From Adiantum capillus-veneris (taxonomy: Eukaryota > Streptophyta > Polypodiopsida > Polypodiales > Pteridaceae), in the NCBI GenBank assembly GCA_014529385.2, contig CM043964.1:102442087-102506086 (forward strand): a stretch of DNA of 64,000 nt, read 5' to 3'. Position 1 is the stretch's first letter. Each line of letters opens with the position of its first letter. Below, in pieces: positions 12,146-23,086 of the stretch. The notes beneath the pieces are model-generated. The model was not told the origin of the DNA, made no database searches, and saw only the letters and a program-made list of their open reading frames with translations. The position numbers and the translations under genes are program-made.

Positions 12146-12979
12146 GTGCTAAATGTGAGAGAGTTACCCGACATTTATCCTGTGGATGCATGGCACAAAG
12201 GTGTGGGCATGGGAGAAGCTTACATTGATGGAGGTGCTCAAGTTTGTGTGATCACACAGTCATGTGTTGGGAGACTGGGTCTCATTACATGCGGAAGCTT
12301 TGGGTTTCGGATTCAACTAGAAAACAATGCCAAAGTGAAATGTTTGGGGATGATCAAGAATTTGGAAGTTGAAGTTTTTAACGTGAAGGTTATAGTAAAC
12401 TTTCATGTTATGTCAGCTGGCCTAGGAGCTTTTCCTCTCATTTTGGGACGACCTTGGTTGAGAGTTGTTGGTGCCGTGCAAGATTAGGGCAAGGGCACAA
12501 TCTGTGTGTATGGTAGGAAGGGTGAAAAGAGGGTGTTTGATATGACTACTAAGCAGCATATGGCACTAGAAGATGTGAGTGAGAATGATGAATCCAAAGT
12601 TACCAGTGATGATAGTTCCGAAGACTCAAAAAGTAGCACTGCTTCAAGTTCCAGTGATGAGGGTCAAGTGTCATTCTTGTTTTTGGACAAGGAACAGAGA
12701 GAAGTTAGTCAAGTGTTGAAAATATTAGTGAGTACAAATACTTCAAGCCGTTTAGAGAAACTTGAAGAGTTAATGCAACCTAAACAGGAATTGCCAGTGA
12801 AAAAAGAGTTGATTCAAAACATGCTAAGTACTGATTTGACACAAGGAGAAAGGAGGGAGTATTTAGCAATATTAGACAGGTTTCCAAATCTTTTCATCAC
12901 TTCATATCAAGAAATAAGGGGTTTTGTTGGGGATCCCGTGAAGATCGAGTTAGTTGAAGGGGCAAAGCCAATAAGATAG
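12146..12979 (+). pseudogene. Ty3-B protease and linker
   Basis: The frame 12146-12487 carries the protease active site as 'AYIDGGAQVCVI' (about 12220-12255) and the second block 'FPLILGRPWLRVVGAVQD' up to a stop at 12485. Acidic Ser-rich linker sequence follows in 12506-12979, ending in 'GDPVKIELVEGAKPIR', the usual lead-in to a Ty3 RT. Separate frames show that Gag-Pol expression is lost. Confidence 0.7.
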
Positions 12980-13965
12980 AAATTAAGAAGGATGGGTAAG
13001 GAACAAATGAATGCTTTGAAGGTAGAAGTGGATAAAATTTTGGTTGCAGGGTTCATTGTGCCAGTGGATAATGTTGAATGGGTGAGCCCTATAGTGGCCA
13101 CTCCAAAGAAAGATGGGCGTTGGAGAGTTTGTGTTACAAGCCATTAAATGCGGTGACCAAGAAAGATCCTTACCCTTTGCCTTTCATTGATCAACGTTTA
13201 GATGCAGTGGTTGGCTTTGAGAGATACAGTGTCTGTGATGGTTATTCAGGATATTTTTGGCTTATCCTTGCTCCTAAAGACCGGAAAAAGACTACTTTTA
13301 TCACGTCATGGGGTTGTTTCTGATTTTGCTGCCTTCCTTTTGGGTTGACGAATGGGCTTGGAGCTTTTGAAAGAAAAGTGGATTGGGTCCTTACCCCATT
13401 CCTTGGGAAGTTTGTCAAAGAATTTATAGATTATTTTTGTGTAGCTTGAGATTACTTTTGCAAGGTATGATGAATCCGGAGGTCAGCTAAACCCTAAAAA
13501 ATGTCATTTGGCACAACCACGGGTGAAGCTTCTTGGACATGTGATATCAAAAAATGGAATTGAAGCGGATCCAGAGAAAGTGGAGGCTTTATTAATGTTG
13601 TCATCTCCAAAAGATACCAAACAATTGGCCACTTTCATACAGAAAGTTAAATATTTGTCTCGCTTTATACCTTTGGCATCGCAACTATTATATCCATTGC
13701 AGCAGACAATCAAGAATGATCCCTTGGAATGGTCTCATGACTGTGACAATGTTTTTGATAGATTCAAAGAGGTTTGAGTACACTCCCTATTATGCAAGTG
13801 CTTGATTGGGAAAAGGAGTTTTATGTGAACCCATCAGTGGGAGATGATGCTATTGGGGCTATGTTATTGCAAAAGGGGATGGAATCTCAATATATGAAAC
13901 CTTTTCATTATGCTAGCAGAGTGAAGACTCCTCATGAAAGAGATTTTTTGGAATTGAATTGGTGA
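12980..13965 (+). pseudogene. Ty3-B RT and first RNase H, inactivated
   Basis: RT blocks are spread over three frames: 'KKDPYPLPFIDQRLDAVVGF', 'DGYSGYFWLILAPKDRKKTT' (13078-13323), then 'GHVISKNGIEADPEKVEALL' and 'TFIQKVKYLSRFIPLASQLL' (13508-13777). The position of the catalytic YxDD reads 'FIDYFC' (about 13425-13442) and is followed by a stop, so the active site is gone. RNase H starts with 'GDDAIGAMLLQ' and 'YASRVKTPHERDF' (13774-13965). Confidence 0.75.
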
Positions 13966-13990
13966 TGACCAGTATGGTCTATGCTCGCAG

Positions 13991-14779
13991 ATGATTCATA
14001 CACTACTTGCTACAAATTCATTCACCTTTCTCACCAGTTATTCATTGCTTTCCCAGTTGTTCAATAATTCAAATATATCAAAAACAGTGATGAAATGGGT
14101 TATTGAGCTTCAGGAGTTTCAATTCACTTTTTTGGTTAAGGAGAGTACTTGGGCTACCCTGGCAGATCTTCTCACTTATAAAGACACTCCTGTTTTGGTT
14201 AAAGAAGAGGTGGTGCGAAAGAACAAAGTCGAGACTCTTGCCATCTCTAATGCTTCATTGTTATACTTTGATGGTTCTTATCAAAGAAGTCATGATGCTG
14301 CTTCAGGAGGCATTTTCATTTATGATGCACAAGGGAAGCTTATGAGAAAGCAAGGGCTGAAACTTGATGCAAAAAGTAACAATGAAGCAGAGTACATGGC
14401 TCTTAAAGGTGGTTTGCACATTTGCTTACAATTGGGAATTAGACGCTTGCAAATCAAAGGAGATGCTTTGTTGGTCGTAAAGAAAGTATTGGGAGTATGG
14501 AAGAATAAGAATCCTAAACTGAAGAATTTATGCTTCAAAGTGAAATCGTTGCTCAAAAAGTTTGAAGCGTGGAATTTGCACCATATTGAGAGTTCTCAAA
14601 ATGAAGAAGCTCATGATGCTGCCCAAGAAATGATCACTTGTATGTTTGTGCTTAAGGCAAATGCCCCTTTATATCATGGAAGGGAGGTGTTGTCAAAGGA
14701 AGTGGATTTTCTAGTGACAGGTGTCTTACCTGAAGGTTCACCATCTTCCAAAAAAGTATGCATTTATAAGAAAAGCTAG
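13991..14779 (+). pseudogene. Ty3-B end of RNase H plus second (archaeal-type) RNase H
   Basis: A 262-codon frame. Residues 1-70 finish the RT-linked RNase H and connection. Residues 90-220 form a second RNase H of the RVT_3 type, with 'LYFDGSYQRS' (Asp), 'NNEAEYMALKGGLHICLQLG' (Glu), 'IKGDALLVVKKVLG' (Asp) and 'HHIESSQNEEAHDAAQEM' (the usual fourth acidic position). All the expected acidic residues appear present. In Tat elements this domain is thought to help degrade the RNA strand of the hybrid. The first Met is arbitrary. Confidence 0.8.
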
Positions 14780-15505
14780 GAAATACAAAATGCTTGATGA
14801 TGTGCTGTATATGAAAGGAAGTGATTTGGTTCTACGTGGGGTGCCTTGGAAAGAGGAAATTTACAAAATTCTGAAGGAAAATCACGAGCGATCTTGTGGA
14901 ATCCATTTTGCCATAAACATCATATTGCATAAAATTTTGCAAGAAGTTTATGTATGGCCAAGCATTCAGCGGGATGTTAATTGTTGGTGCAAGTCGTGTT
15001 TGTCTTGCCAGAAAATGCGAAAAAGAATTTTAAAGCCTGAATTGCAAAAAACAATTCTAGCTTTGATGTCTTTGAAAAATGGTGTCTTGATGCTATTGGA
15101 CCCTTACCTATGACTAGCAAAAGAAATGCTTAGATTTTGACAGCAGTGGATTATTTGTCACGATGGTGGGTAGAAGCCAAGGCTGTCAAAAAAATTACCA
15201 GTAAGGAGATGGGAAAATTGGTTTATGAGCATATATGCTGCACATTTGGTGTGCCACTAGGGTCACTTTCTGATAGAGGACCAGGATTTAGAGGAGAACT
15301 ATTTGATTTCTTATGCGAGAAGCTCAATATACAGCATAGGTACAATTCTCCTCATTATCCACAGTGCAACGGTCTCAATGAGAGGTTCAATGGAGAGTTG
15401 GTAAAGATCTTGACAAAGATGACCCAGAAACATGGAAAGGCTTGGGATTCAAAGTTGCCTTGTGTATTATGGGCCTACAGATATGCTATCAAAACGAGCA
15501 CATGA
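14721..15505 (+). pseudogene. Ty3-B integrase
   Basis: 14721-15113 holds the zinc finger (His residues around 'HERSCGIHFAINI', then CKSCLSCQ). The core resumes in 15137-15505 with 'LTAVDYLSRWWVEAKAV' (Asp), 'LSDRGPGFRGELFDF' (Asp) and 'GLNERFNGELVKIL' (Glu). The frame is lost around 15060-15130 and again near 15500. Confidence 0.75.
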
Positions 15506-16066
15506 TTTTCTCCTTACCACTTGGTTTATGGCAAGGAAGCTTTATTGCCAATTGAAGTGGAGATTCCCGCACTCGATTCATTATGATTGGGAGATGAAGA
15601 GCAAAAATATGCTTGACAAAAAAATTATTAGATTTACAATGTTTGCAGTTGGACAAAGTTTTAGCTTTAAGCGACTATGAGGAAGTATCAAAGAAGGCTC
15701 AACTAAAAGCCAATGAACATGGAGGATAAGAAAATTAAAAAAGGTGATTTAGTGTTGTGATACAATAGTAAGTTAGACAATACCTTTCAAAAGAAGTTTC
15801 AAATCAAACAGGAAGGTCCTTTTACTATTGTAAATAAATTTGATAATGGCGCATATCAGTTGGCAGATTTGAGTGGTGCACAGCATAAATATCGTGTTAA
15901 TGGTTATAGATTGAGGAAATATCTGGCACATTTGATGAAAATTTCAACAGATGAGACGTTATCAACAGAGGGAGATAATGTGGAAACATCTGAAGATATG
16001 GATGAGGTTTTTGGGGATGAAATGCAGCAGTTCTTCACCTCAGAAACATCTACTTGTCATAAATGA
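15506..16066 (+). pseudogene. Ty3-B integrase C-terminal region
   Basis: Short frames continue the element: 'FTIVNKFDNGAYQLADLSG' reading into 15860-16066 ('YRVNGYRLRKYLAHLMK') is the usual integrase C-terminal 'GPY.V....NGAY.L...G......VNG..LK.Y' pattern. It ends at 16064. Confidence 0.65.
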
Positions 16067-16346
16067 TCAAGCAGACTAGGGAGGGTGGCAAGCTATGTCA
16101 GGCATTTTTTGGATAAGCATAAAGTCACTAATTCATGCTAAAAAGCTTGCCCATTAGCCTCGTGTATATATGTGTACATAGCACTGTAAGTTTTGGAGAT
16201 GGCTCTGTAAAAATCCATGTACAAAGGCGTGGTTTTGTTAAGCTGCTTTCTAGAGTTTTGGGTTGGTCGAGCTTTCAAAATATGTTTTTTAATGAGCATC
16301 CTCAATTGTGCTTAATATTTTGTGAATTGGACTCATATATCATGAG
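16067..16346 (+). other. Possible polypurine tract and partial 3' LTR of Ty3-B
   Basis: A purine-rich run (about 16074-16088) is followed by TGTCAGG at 16096. The rest is A/T-rich and unrecognised, and it is cut off by the minus-strand element that follows. Confidence 0.3.
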
Positions 16347-17015
16347 TTACATGCACTCGAAACCTTTTTCTTGCCCTTTTTGAAGCTTTGCTTTTTGCTT
16401 CGCTTTTTCCCTTTCTTTATTCTTCGCTCGAGTGAGAAGAGCTAGAAGAACTGTCAGAAGAAGAAGAAGAAGAAGAAGTAGATACTCCTTCAAATCTGAC
16501 GTGCTTTTTTTGCTTTCTTGTAGAGGCAAAAGCAGATTGGCGACCCAAATAACCTGAGAAGTCAGTTTCTTTCTTTTGCTTTTTGTCGTGCTTTTTGGCT
16601 TTGTTGTTCGCGTAAAAAGCTGGGTAATTTGTATATCAACCACCTCTTCCAATTCTTGCTCTATAAACATCCTCAAAATAGGAGATTGTTTGAGTGTCGG
16701 TTTGAGGGGTGGCTCCGTGGTTTGCCGCCACTGTGAGTGCACCTCGTCGAAGGAGGTATGGGTCAAAAATTTTGCAAATTTCGGGTCCTTCGTGAAATTT
16801 ATCATCATCTTTCTTGCATCGTCAACCAATTGTCGAGGCTCCATCTCTTCAATCTCTGCCTGAGTAGGCCAATACGGGCCGTACTCCTCGTGAGAATCTT
16901 CTTTGCGATCTCTTCCTGCATCCCCAGATGCAGAGGAAGTCGATTAATCTCTGTTTGAATCCATAAGTGTCGCAAGAAAAGGATTGGATTTCTCGGTAGA
17001 AGAGAAATCGGTCGC
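16347..17015 (-). pseudogene. Start of a minus-strand LTR element gag, truncated
   Basis: Reading leftward from the primer site at 17016-17027, coding-like sequence begins and runs through two overlapping frames (16805-17015 and 16347-16844). Recognisable text is 'PRQLVDDARKMMINFTKDPK' and 'LRMFIEQELEEVVDIQ', then a Lys/Ser-rich tail and a low-complexity (GAA)n stretch. I do not recognise a conserved gag fold. The call rests on position immediately after LTR and primer site. Confidence 0.4.
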
Positions 17016-17027
17016 GCTCTAATACCA
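17016..17027 (-). other. Primer-binding site (tRNA-iMet type)
   Basis: On the minus strand this reads TGGTATTAGAGC, one base from the standard TGGTATCAGAGC, two bases after the LTR end. Confidence 0.7.
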
Positions 17028-17028
17028 T

Positions 17029-17631
17029 TGTAACAAACTTGGACACTCCAAGTCAAGATTCTATCGCAACACAACAGAGATTCACTTAAAAACAGTTCAC
17101 ATTTCACAATTGATTCGACACGGCCCGGCGGAGTTCCATACCTCAAGATATTGGCCCCAAAGACTGGCACCCCTTTTGGTATTTCTTTTTGTATTAATCT
17201 GAGTTCAAAGTACAAGGAAGTGGGAGGGTTCTCACTCTCAGACTCTGCGTCCAAATGCTCTATAGAGCCTAAGCCACACTTATAAAGGTTTACAAGGGAT
17301 GCCAAAAGCAGGGCACCAAAAGCTGCCCATAAAAAGCCTTGCAAAAATAAAGCAGTTAATCTCACAAGCTCTCTTGGGAATTTAAAATAAAGCAAGTAAT
17401 CCTCAAAAGCTCTCTCTCTCTCTTGCGTAGAAACTAGCCCACGCAAAAGCTGATTTTTCCATACGTAACTGCCATGTCAGCTATTCGTACAAGCTTTCGT
17501 GGTTACCGCCGCAATTTGCGGGTTTCCATACTGCTGCCATGTCAGTACCACGTCAACGATTCTACAGAAATTTCGGGACTACTTCAGGAGAGTGTGTGTG
17601 TGTCACCATGCCACATCACCAGTTTGTGACA
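17029..17631 (-). repeat. 603-bp LTR (5' LTR of a minus-strand element)
   Basis: It begins TGTAACAAACT and ends AGTTTGTGACA on the + strand. These ends form an 11-bp terminal inverted repeat with one mismatch, as LTRs do. A primer site abuts the left end. A TATA-like TTATAAG on the minus strand lies at about 17279-17289. No partner LTR is seen, so the element is truncated. Confidence 0.65.
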
Positions 17632-17930
17632 TCATGCTGCAAGAAACTTAAAGATGGAGAAGAAGCTCAAGGCACACAATATAGAATGTATTACTTGGTG
17701 TGAAAATACAAAATAAGTAGCCCTAGAGTGATGGGGTGTATATATAAAGCATGGGGAAAACGAACCTCCTAGTGAGGAAAAAAAGTTATCGATGCTCCTC
17801 AGTGTGTTCACATACATCATATACATGGTAATAAATTTCCCTTGTGAACGATGCAATGATTGAGAGGTGGAATTGAGTATAGGGAAGTGTCATGCCCTAT
17901 GGACATGATCATTCCACAAAGGGAAGCAAG
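17632..17930 (-). repeat. Putative 3' LTR of copia remnant
   Basis: It lies directly after the end of copia pol when read leftward. A minus-strand TATA-type 'tttatatatacacccc' falls near 17740. No second copy is present, so limits are uncertain. Confidence 0.35.
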
Positions 17931-17934
17931 CCCA

Positions 17935-18970
17935 TAGATTAGCAAAAAGCTTTGAATTTCTCATGAGGCAATGTTTTTGTGAATACATCCGCAAGGTTGT
18001 CTTGTGTCGACCCATCAACCAAGCTCATCTCTTGAGCTGAGAGTCTCTCCCTAACATAGTGCATTATCATCTCAATGTGCTTTGTACGAGCATGATAGAT
18101 TGGATTCCTTGCAACTGCCAATGTGCTCTGAGTGTGAGTGTAAATGAGAGCATCAACCAACTCCCAAATCACTCATAAGATGTCTAAGCCACACACACTC
18201 AACTGTAGTTGTGCAAGCGGTCCTGTACTTAGCCTCACAATTAGAGGTGGCCAGAGTAGGTTGCTTCTTGCTCAACCAAGATATGCATGAACTATTGAGC
18301 ATGAAATAAAAACTACTCGTTGACTCTTATGTGTCATAGAGACCAACCTAATCCGAGCCAAAAAAAAGCATGGAAATCTGGTGGCAATGATCCTCCCTTG
18401 GGATAGAACAACCCAATATGTATAGTACCATATGCAAGTAACAATTTTTTTTTCTACTTGCTTGCCAAGGATTAGACCTTGGGATTTTCATAAATTTGTT
18501 CACTTATGCGATTGCAAACTGAATACCTAACCTTGTAATACATACATAAGTGAGACAACCAACAACTGTCTGGTAGAGGGTAACATTTGCAACATCTCCA
18601 ACATCATGTAGACTTAACTTCAAACCTGTCTTCATAGGAGTGACAATTGGCTTGCAATAACCAAGTCCAAATCTGCTTAGCAAATTATGCACATACTTTG
18701 CTTGACATAATGCAATACCTTCATCACACTGCTTAGACTGAATGCCCAAATAATAATGCAAAAGCCCCAAATGTGATATTTTAAATGTGGCACTAAAATT
18801 AGCCTTAAATTTAGCAATATCTGTCTCATATGGATCAGTGAAAAGTAAAATCATCCACATACAAAACAATTTACAAGATACACATCATCTGTACATTTTA
18901 CATACAAAGTGCTCTCAGTGGGAATATTTTGAAAGCGAAGTGCAATCAAATGATTATCCATTTCTCATAC
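17935..18970 (-). pseudogene. Ty1/copia reverse transcriptase-RNase H remnant
   Basis: Read leftward: 'FQNIPTESTLYVK' (about 18915-18955) precedes the YVDD region, which is frameshifted and reads 'WMILLFTDPYETDI' in 18504-18869. Then come 'YYLGIQ', 'ALCQAKYVHNLLSRFGLGYC' and 'PMKTGLKLS'. RNase H follows with 'SKKQPTLATSNCEAKYRTAC' (about 18190-18270) and 'NPIYHARTKHIEMIMHYVRE' with 'DVFTKTLPHEKF' (17939-18172). These are hallmark copia motifs. The catalytic region and several joints are broken. Confidence 0.85.
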
Positions 18971-19946
18971 CAGAGTCCTATGTGATCTTTTCTCATCTGG
19001 ATCATCATGAATGCGAGCTTTCACTATGGCCTTCTCAATTTTTTTAGGGTCCTGAGTCTTGACGTGCTTCTTAAGCTTTGGCATCACACCATGAATAAGC
19101 CCATGTACTTGTTGAAAGGTTGTTAACCCTCTCAACTTGAGGATACCATCTCAATAGTGCGAGATATATTCAAGCAATGATGGGTGTTGGCGCATGGAAC
19201 ACGTGTCCCAAGCCGTCCAATTTTTATTTGCCTCATTCGTGGGCAAGAACTCTTTTCTAAACATAGCCTCAAAGGCTGTCCAACTCTATGGTATGACATT
19301 CTTCTCCTTGGGAGACATCCACCATTTATAGGCCTTGCCTTCCAGAGTCAGACTTGTCTACAATGCTTTGACTGCATCCGGAGTACGTCGTAAGGTGTGA
19401 ATTTCATCCCACTTGCCGAGAAAGATATTCATTGCATCCTTATTGCGCTCTCGGTCCTCTCCCTTAAAAGTTGGTGGCTTTGTATTTTTCAACAACTCGT
19501 CCACCTCCTTCGCAGTGAAACTGCAGAGAGTTTGGAGACAGACCTTGTCCATGACCAGGAGGACCCTGCCCCTGATCGGCTACATGCTCATGCATGTGTG
19601 TGTCAACAGGACCCTTGGCCTACTATTGCAAAAATTGTATCATTAAAGTGGATAATTTACTGACATTTTCATTTAAGGATGCAAAATTTGTTTCCATCAC
19701 TTATATGTGCGCTTGAAGTGCTTGAAATTCTTGGATATCGAGCAATTCATATGCGTCATCTCCTCCCGTAGCTTCGCGGGTACCCTCCGTGAGAATATCC
19801 GATCGTGAGTCATCATTGGGAGGATTGAGTGTATTGCGCTCGAAGTCAAATGTCATGTTGATATCCAAATCCATGGTGACACTCTGCAATGCTAAAAAAA
19901 AGAAGAATACCTTGATTCCAAAAGATGTCGCAACCTTAGGATGCAC
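18970..19946 (-). pseudogene. Ty3-type gag remnant
   Basis: A gag frame probably starts near 19876 (minus strand) with an acidic N-terminus ('MDLDINMTFDFERNTLNPPN'). It continues with 'PPTFKGEDRERNKDAMNIFL' and 'KWDEIHTLRRTPDAVKAL' (19358-19552) and then the capsid block around 'GKAYKWW'. It fades near 'GLIHGVMPKLKKHVKTQ' at about 19065-19115. It is joined directly to copia RT, so either a deletion or a nested insertion has fused two families. Confidence 0.6.
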
Positions 19947-20639
19947 CGTTGTCGTCGATAATTAGCCATGCTAATTACTCCTTCAACTCATAAATAGTTA
20001 TCAGAAGAAACCATAACGGATTCAATTCGATATTGCCGAACTTCCCTTGATATGTAGGTGGTTGGATATATTCAAAACCGGTGGTGCTTGATGCCAAAGT
20101 GGAATTTTGAGAGATGTTCGACACCTCAACTCTGTAGAATTTCCGAGTTTGCAAAAAATAAAGTTAATTGATTTTCCTAAGAGGCCTTGACTCTGAGTTC
20201 ATGATTTTTTACACCTCGAACGAAGCTCAACCGAATACCATCGACGAATTGTAGAGGAGGTGGGTTGCCGTCGTGGATACCCGCCCTTAATGGAATTAAG
20301 TCCTAAGGCCCTTGGCCTTACGCATTTTTGTGTGAACTTAAAAGCTTCACCGAAGAAATGGCGGGTAGAGAGAGAGAGAGACCGTTGGCGGATTGTGTAT
20401 AGCTCGCCTTGCCTTACGCCAGGGTCAAGCTTTGCTCCCCTCGGCCTTGCGACCCCGTTCTGCACTCAATTTGGTGAGGGTCGAGTTTCTCCCCTCCTCG
20501 GCTCAAGGGCGCCTGCACACGGGATTTCCACCCTTTGTCCTCCTCGACTTCGTCTCAGCCTGGCAAGAGAGGAGCTTCACGGCCCTATTGTGCACATGAA
20601 AAAGCATGAGAGGACCATGCCTGCCTTGGACTATTATTA
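19947..20639 (-). other. Leader of the minus-strand Ty3 element
   Basis: The stretch between the primer site at 20640 and gag is about 700 bp. It has no recognised gene; open frames here are not supported by any domain. Confidence 0.4.
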
Positions 20640-20651
20640 GCTCTGATACGA
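20640..20651 (-). other. Primer-binding site, one mismatch to tRNA-iMet
   Basis: The minus strand reads TCGTATCAGAGC against the standard TGGTATCAGAGC. It sits upstream of the minus-strand gag. Sequence to the right (from TGAAGCCC at 20655) would be the 5' LTR. Confidence 0.5.
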
Positions 20652-20654
20652 ATA

Positions 20655-21257
20655 TGAAGCCCAGGAAACTGCCTACCTAGATTCAAACAAACTACAAGAC
20701 CAACCCATACATCAATTGCTGACAAAGGGAGCCACCTTGAGACAGTAACCCACCAAAGGAGCCAACTCTATCTTAGGGTTTCCACCAAGGAAAAAGCTCT
20801 ATCACAGCAAACCTCTCAACCACCAAGCAAGAGCAATAGGGACCAATCGTTGTATGAAGGAACTTGATGAATTATCTTTTTTTCCTTTGTTACTTAAGCA
20901 AACTAACAGTTTTAGTGCTAGTCTTATCACCCTTACCATTTCCAATATGACTGATGAGGTCTAATTTGACACCCTGAGTCTCGCTATCAATTGGCTCAGG
21001 CTGGCCCGATTTGCTAGACATCTGCAACATTGAGTCAGTGTTACCAATTGGCTCAGGTTTATCCTGCATCTCCTCAAATATCTATACTACTTCTTATAAA
21101 AACTTAAGTCAAACTGAAACTTTGAAGGGCTAAATTACAGCTTTATGTGTTACTTCTTTATTTTGTTTGAAAAATTCTTGACCAAAGAGCATTGTCACAC
21201 GTTGTCACGTTGAGGTTGGAGGAGAAAAAGAAAAGTACGCGCGCGCGAGAGAGAGGC
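20655..21257 (-). other. Possible degenerate 5' LTR
   Basis: Noncoding. It would be the LTR of the minus-strand Ty3 fragment, judged only from the primer site next to it. I cannot identify its far end. Confidence 0.25.
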
Positions 21258-21285
21258 GGGGGGGGGGGGGGGGGGGGGGGGGGGG
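21258..21285. repeat. Poly-G tract (28 bp)
   Basis: Uninterrupted run of G, flanked by GA-rich sequence. A matching C run on this strand occurs at 34890-34914. Lengths may be affected by sequencing slippage. Confidence 0.9.
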
Positions 21286-21402
21286 CGGGAGGGAGAGATG
21301 ACATCTATATATTAAGAATCCCACCTCACATATCACAAACCAGTGCATAGTACAAGCTCTTGGAGTTGCTGGTAGCACATTCACGTGTAGTCCTATAGAA
21401 TG

Positions 21403-21590
21403 TGTGTGTGTGCGTGTGTGTGTGTTTGTGTGTGTATGAGAGAGAGAGAGAGAGGGAGAGAACTCCTTGTATCGATTCTTGCATGCAACCTATAGTCAAG
21501 GCAAAACTCCCCATGGCTCCCAAGTTATTTGCTCCAAGGTTTCCCATTTCATTGTCACCAACCTTACAAATTACCTGCAACTCCTTCGAG

Positions 21591-21651
<61 letters not shown>

Positions 21652-21658
21652 CCCCCCC
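21403..21658. repeat. (GT)n, (GA)n, (CT)n and C-run microsatellites
   Basis: Interrupted GT repeat at about 21403-21437, GA at 21438-21460, and a clean (CT)n at 21594-21648 ending in ten C. The region between is unrecognised. Open frames here are microsatellite translations. Confidence 0.9.
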
Positions 21659-22396
21659 ATAGATTTCATTCATCCAATTATTTCATCTAGCAAAGCAAGA
21701 ATGACTTGGGTAAGGGAGGGCAAGTAGTTGGTGTAAGGGAATCGGTCTTGACAGGGTTGCATTTGAGGAGCATCACTCCATTGACAGGGTGTGTACCATG
21801 GAAAATGTGGTGCATGTATGCATGGGAGCCACCACTGGAGTTTCTTGTTGCTTTAGTAAGCATGTGGAACCTATGGCCCAAGTTCTTCTATCTTTTAATG
21901 CCATGCAAAGTTATGCTCGGACATTTTTTCGTGGAGCTTGCTTATGAGGAATAGAAGGGGAAGAAGACTGAATGAAGAAGATTGGGAAGAAGAATCCCTA
22001 TTTAATAGTCAAAGTGAGGGAGAATACTATGACCCAAGTGGTTTGTATGGAAAAGAATACATATTCATGCATCGATGGATTACATCACTTATCTCTAAGA
22101 CCCTCACTTCATGGCATATTCTTCACCAATGACGATCATTCTGAAATGTAGACATCAATCAAGTCAGACTTGCAAGTGTTGGAGTAATAAATGAAGACAT
22201 GGTTGGAGATGAGGACCAAATTGGTGAGGACAAAAAACGGAGAAGAGATGCGACACGAGATGACAATGGAATCTTATGTTGCAGCTCTTGGTTTAGAAGC
22301 CAATTGTGCATATTTGTTGATGTGAACATTATTTGCTTCTATTTTTCTACCTTATGATGAGCACTTGATGTTGACAAAGAGAGGAACAAAAAGTAT

Positions 22397-22430
<34 letters not shown>

Positions 22431-22554
22431 AGGGAGAGAGATGGTGTGGTCATCTAGGTATTAATGGGGTTGTGTTCACATTTTCAAAACTAGGCACTCA
22501 CTTAATATAATTTCCAAAGATGGTAATAAAATCCCTCTCTCTTTTACTCCTTCA
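21659..22554. other. No feature recognised
   Basis: No supported coding region. It includes a (GT)n tract at about 22400-22427. Confidence 0.5.
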
Positions 22555-22747
22555 GTTGCAATTTTGCGTGTGTGTTTTCTTCATGGTTTGCAAGTGATAT
22601 TGGAAAGCTCATCATCAAGGGATGTACAAGATGGGGTGACAAGAGTACTTATGAATACAAAAACAAAGAAACTTGTTGCAATCTTGCATGTGTGTTTTCT
22701 TCATGGTTTGCAAGTGATATTGCAAAGCTCATCATAAAGGGATGTAT
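22555..22747. repeat. 121-bp-offset direct duplication
   Basis: About 71 bp ('ttgcaat.ttgc.tgtgtgtt' to 'aagggatgta') occur at 22555-22625 and again at 22676-22746 with few differences. Confidence 0.85.
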
Positions 22748-23086
22748 CCGTTTCTGTCCATGTACATTTTTCCTTGTTTGTTTGTCCTAATCTCTTCTTC
22801 TAACTCAATACCATGGTCATCAATGTGAATAGCATACTCCTCGTTAGGGTCCAAGTAAACCTGGGCTCCATGGCGGTTAGTCTTATAAAAAGAGAGTATG
22901 TGCTTATAGCGCATTGTCGTTCCGGTTTCCCAGTGAGTCGAGTAAATCTGAAAAAGTGTCTGAGACTTCTTTAAGAATTGTGTGCAAGGAATTGCCTTGA
23001 TTCACGCTTTCTTCGGTGGATACTCTAATGGAGGTTTCTCCGAGTATGCCATGATTTCCTAGTACACGACCAGATCTAAGGTTCAT
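22732..23086 (-). pseudogene. N-terminal gag fragment of an Athila/Tat-type element
   Basis: The frame begins MNLRSGRVLG at 23086. 'MNLRSGR' is the usual opening of gag in Athila-like Ty3 elements (recalled knowledge). A second frame (22732-22914) continues with 'VYLDPNEEYAIHIDDHGIEL'. It is cut off at about 22747 where the direct duplication begins. It belongs with the leader, primer site and LTR to the right. Confidence 0.5.

Larger units (their letters stand above)
10714..16346 (+). mobile_element. Ty3-B: Tat-like Ty3/gypsy element with two RNase H domains, decayed
   Basis: On the + strand the order is gag, protease, RT, RNase H, a second RNase H with the DGS/NNEAEY/GDALLV motifs, and integrase. 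Insertion of an extra (archaeal-type) RNase H between the RT-associated RNase H and integrase is known for the Tat lineage of plant Ty3 elements. Stops or frameshifts occur in every domain, and the RT catalytic motif is destroyed. No convincing LTR pair remains. A purine tract at about 16074-16088 followed by TGTCAGG (16096) could be the 3' polypurine tract and LTR start. Confidence 0.75.

Noticed and set aside
20199-20640. Arg/Pro/Leu-rich frames on both strands
   Set aside because: No domain match; they lie in the leader of a minus-strand Ty3 fragment.
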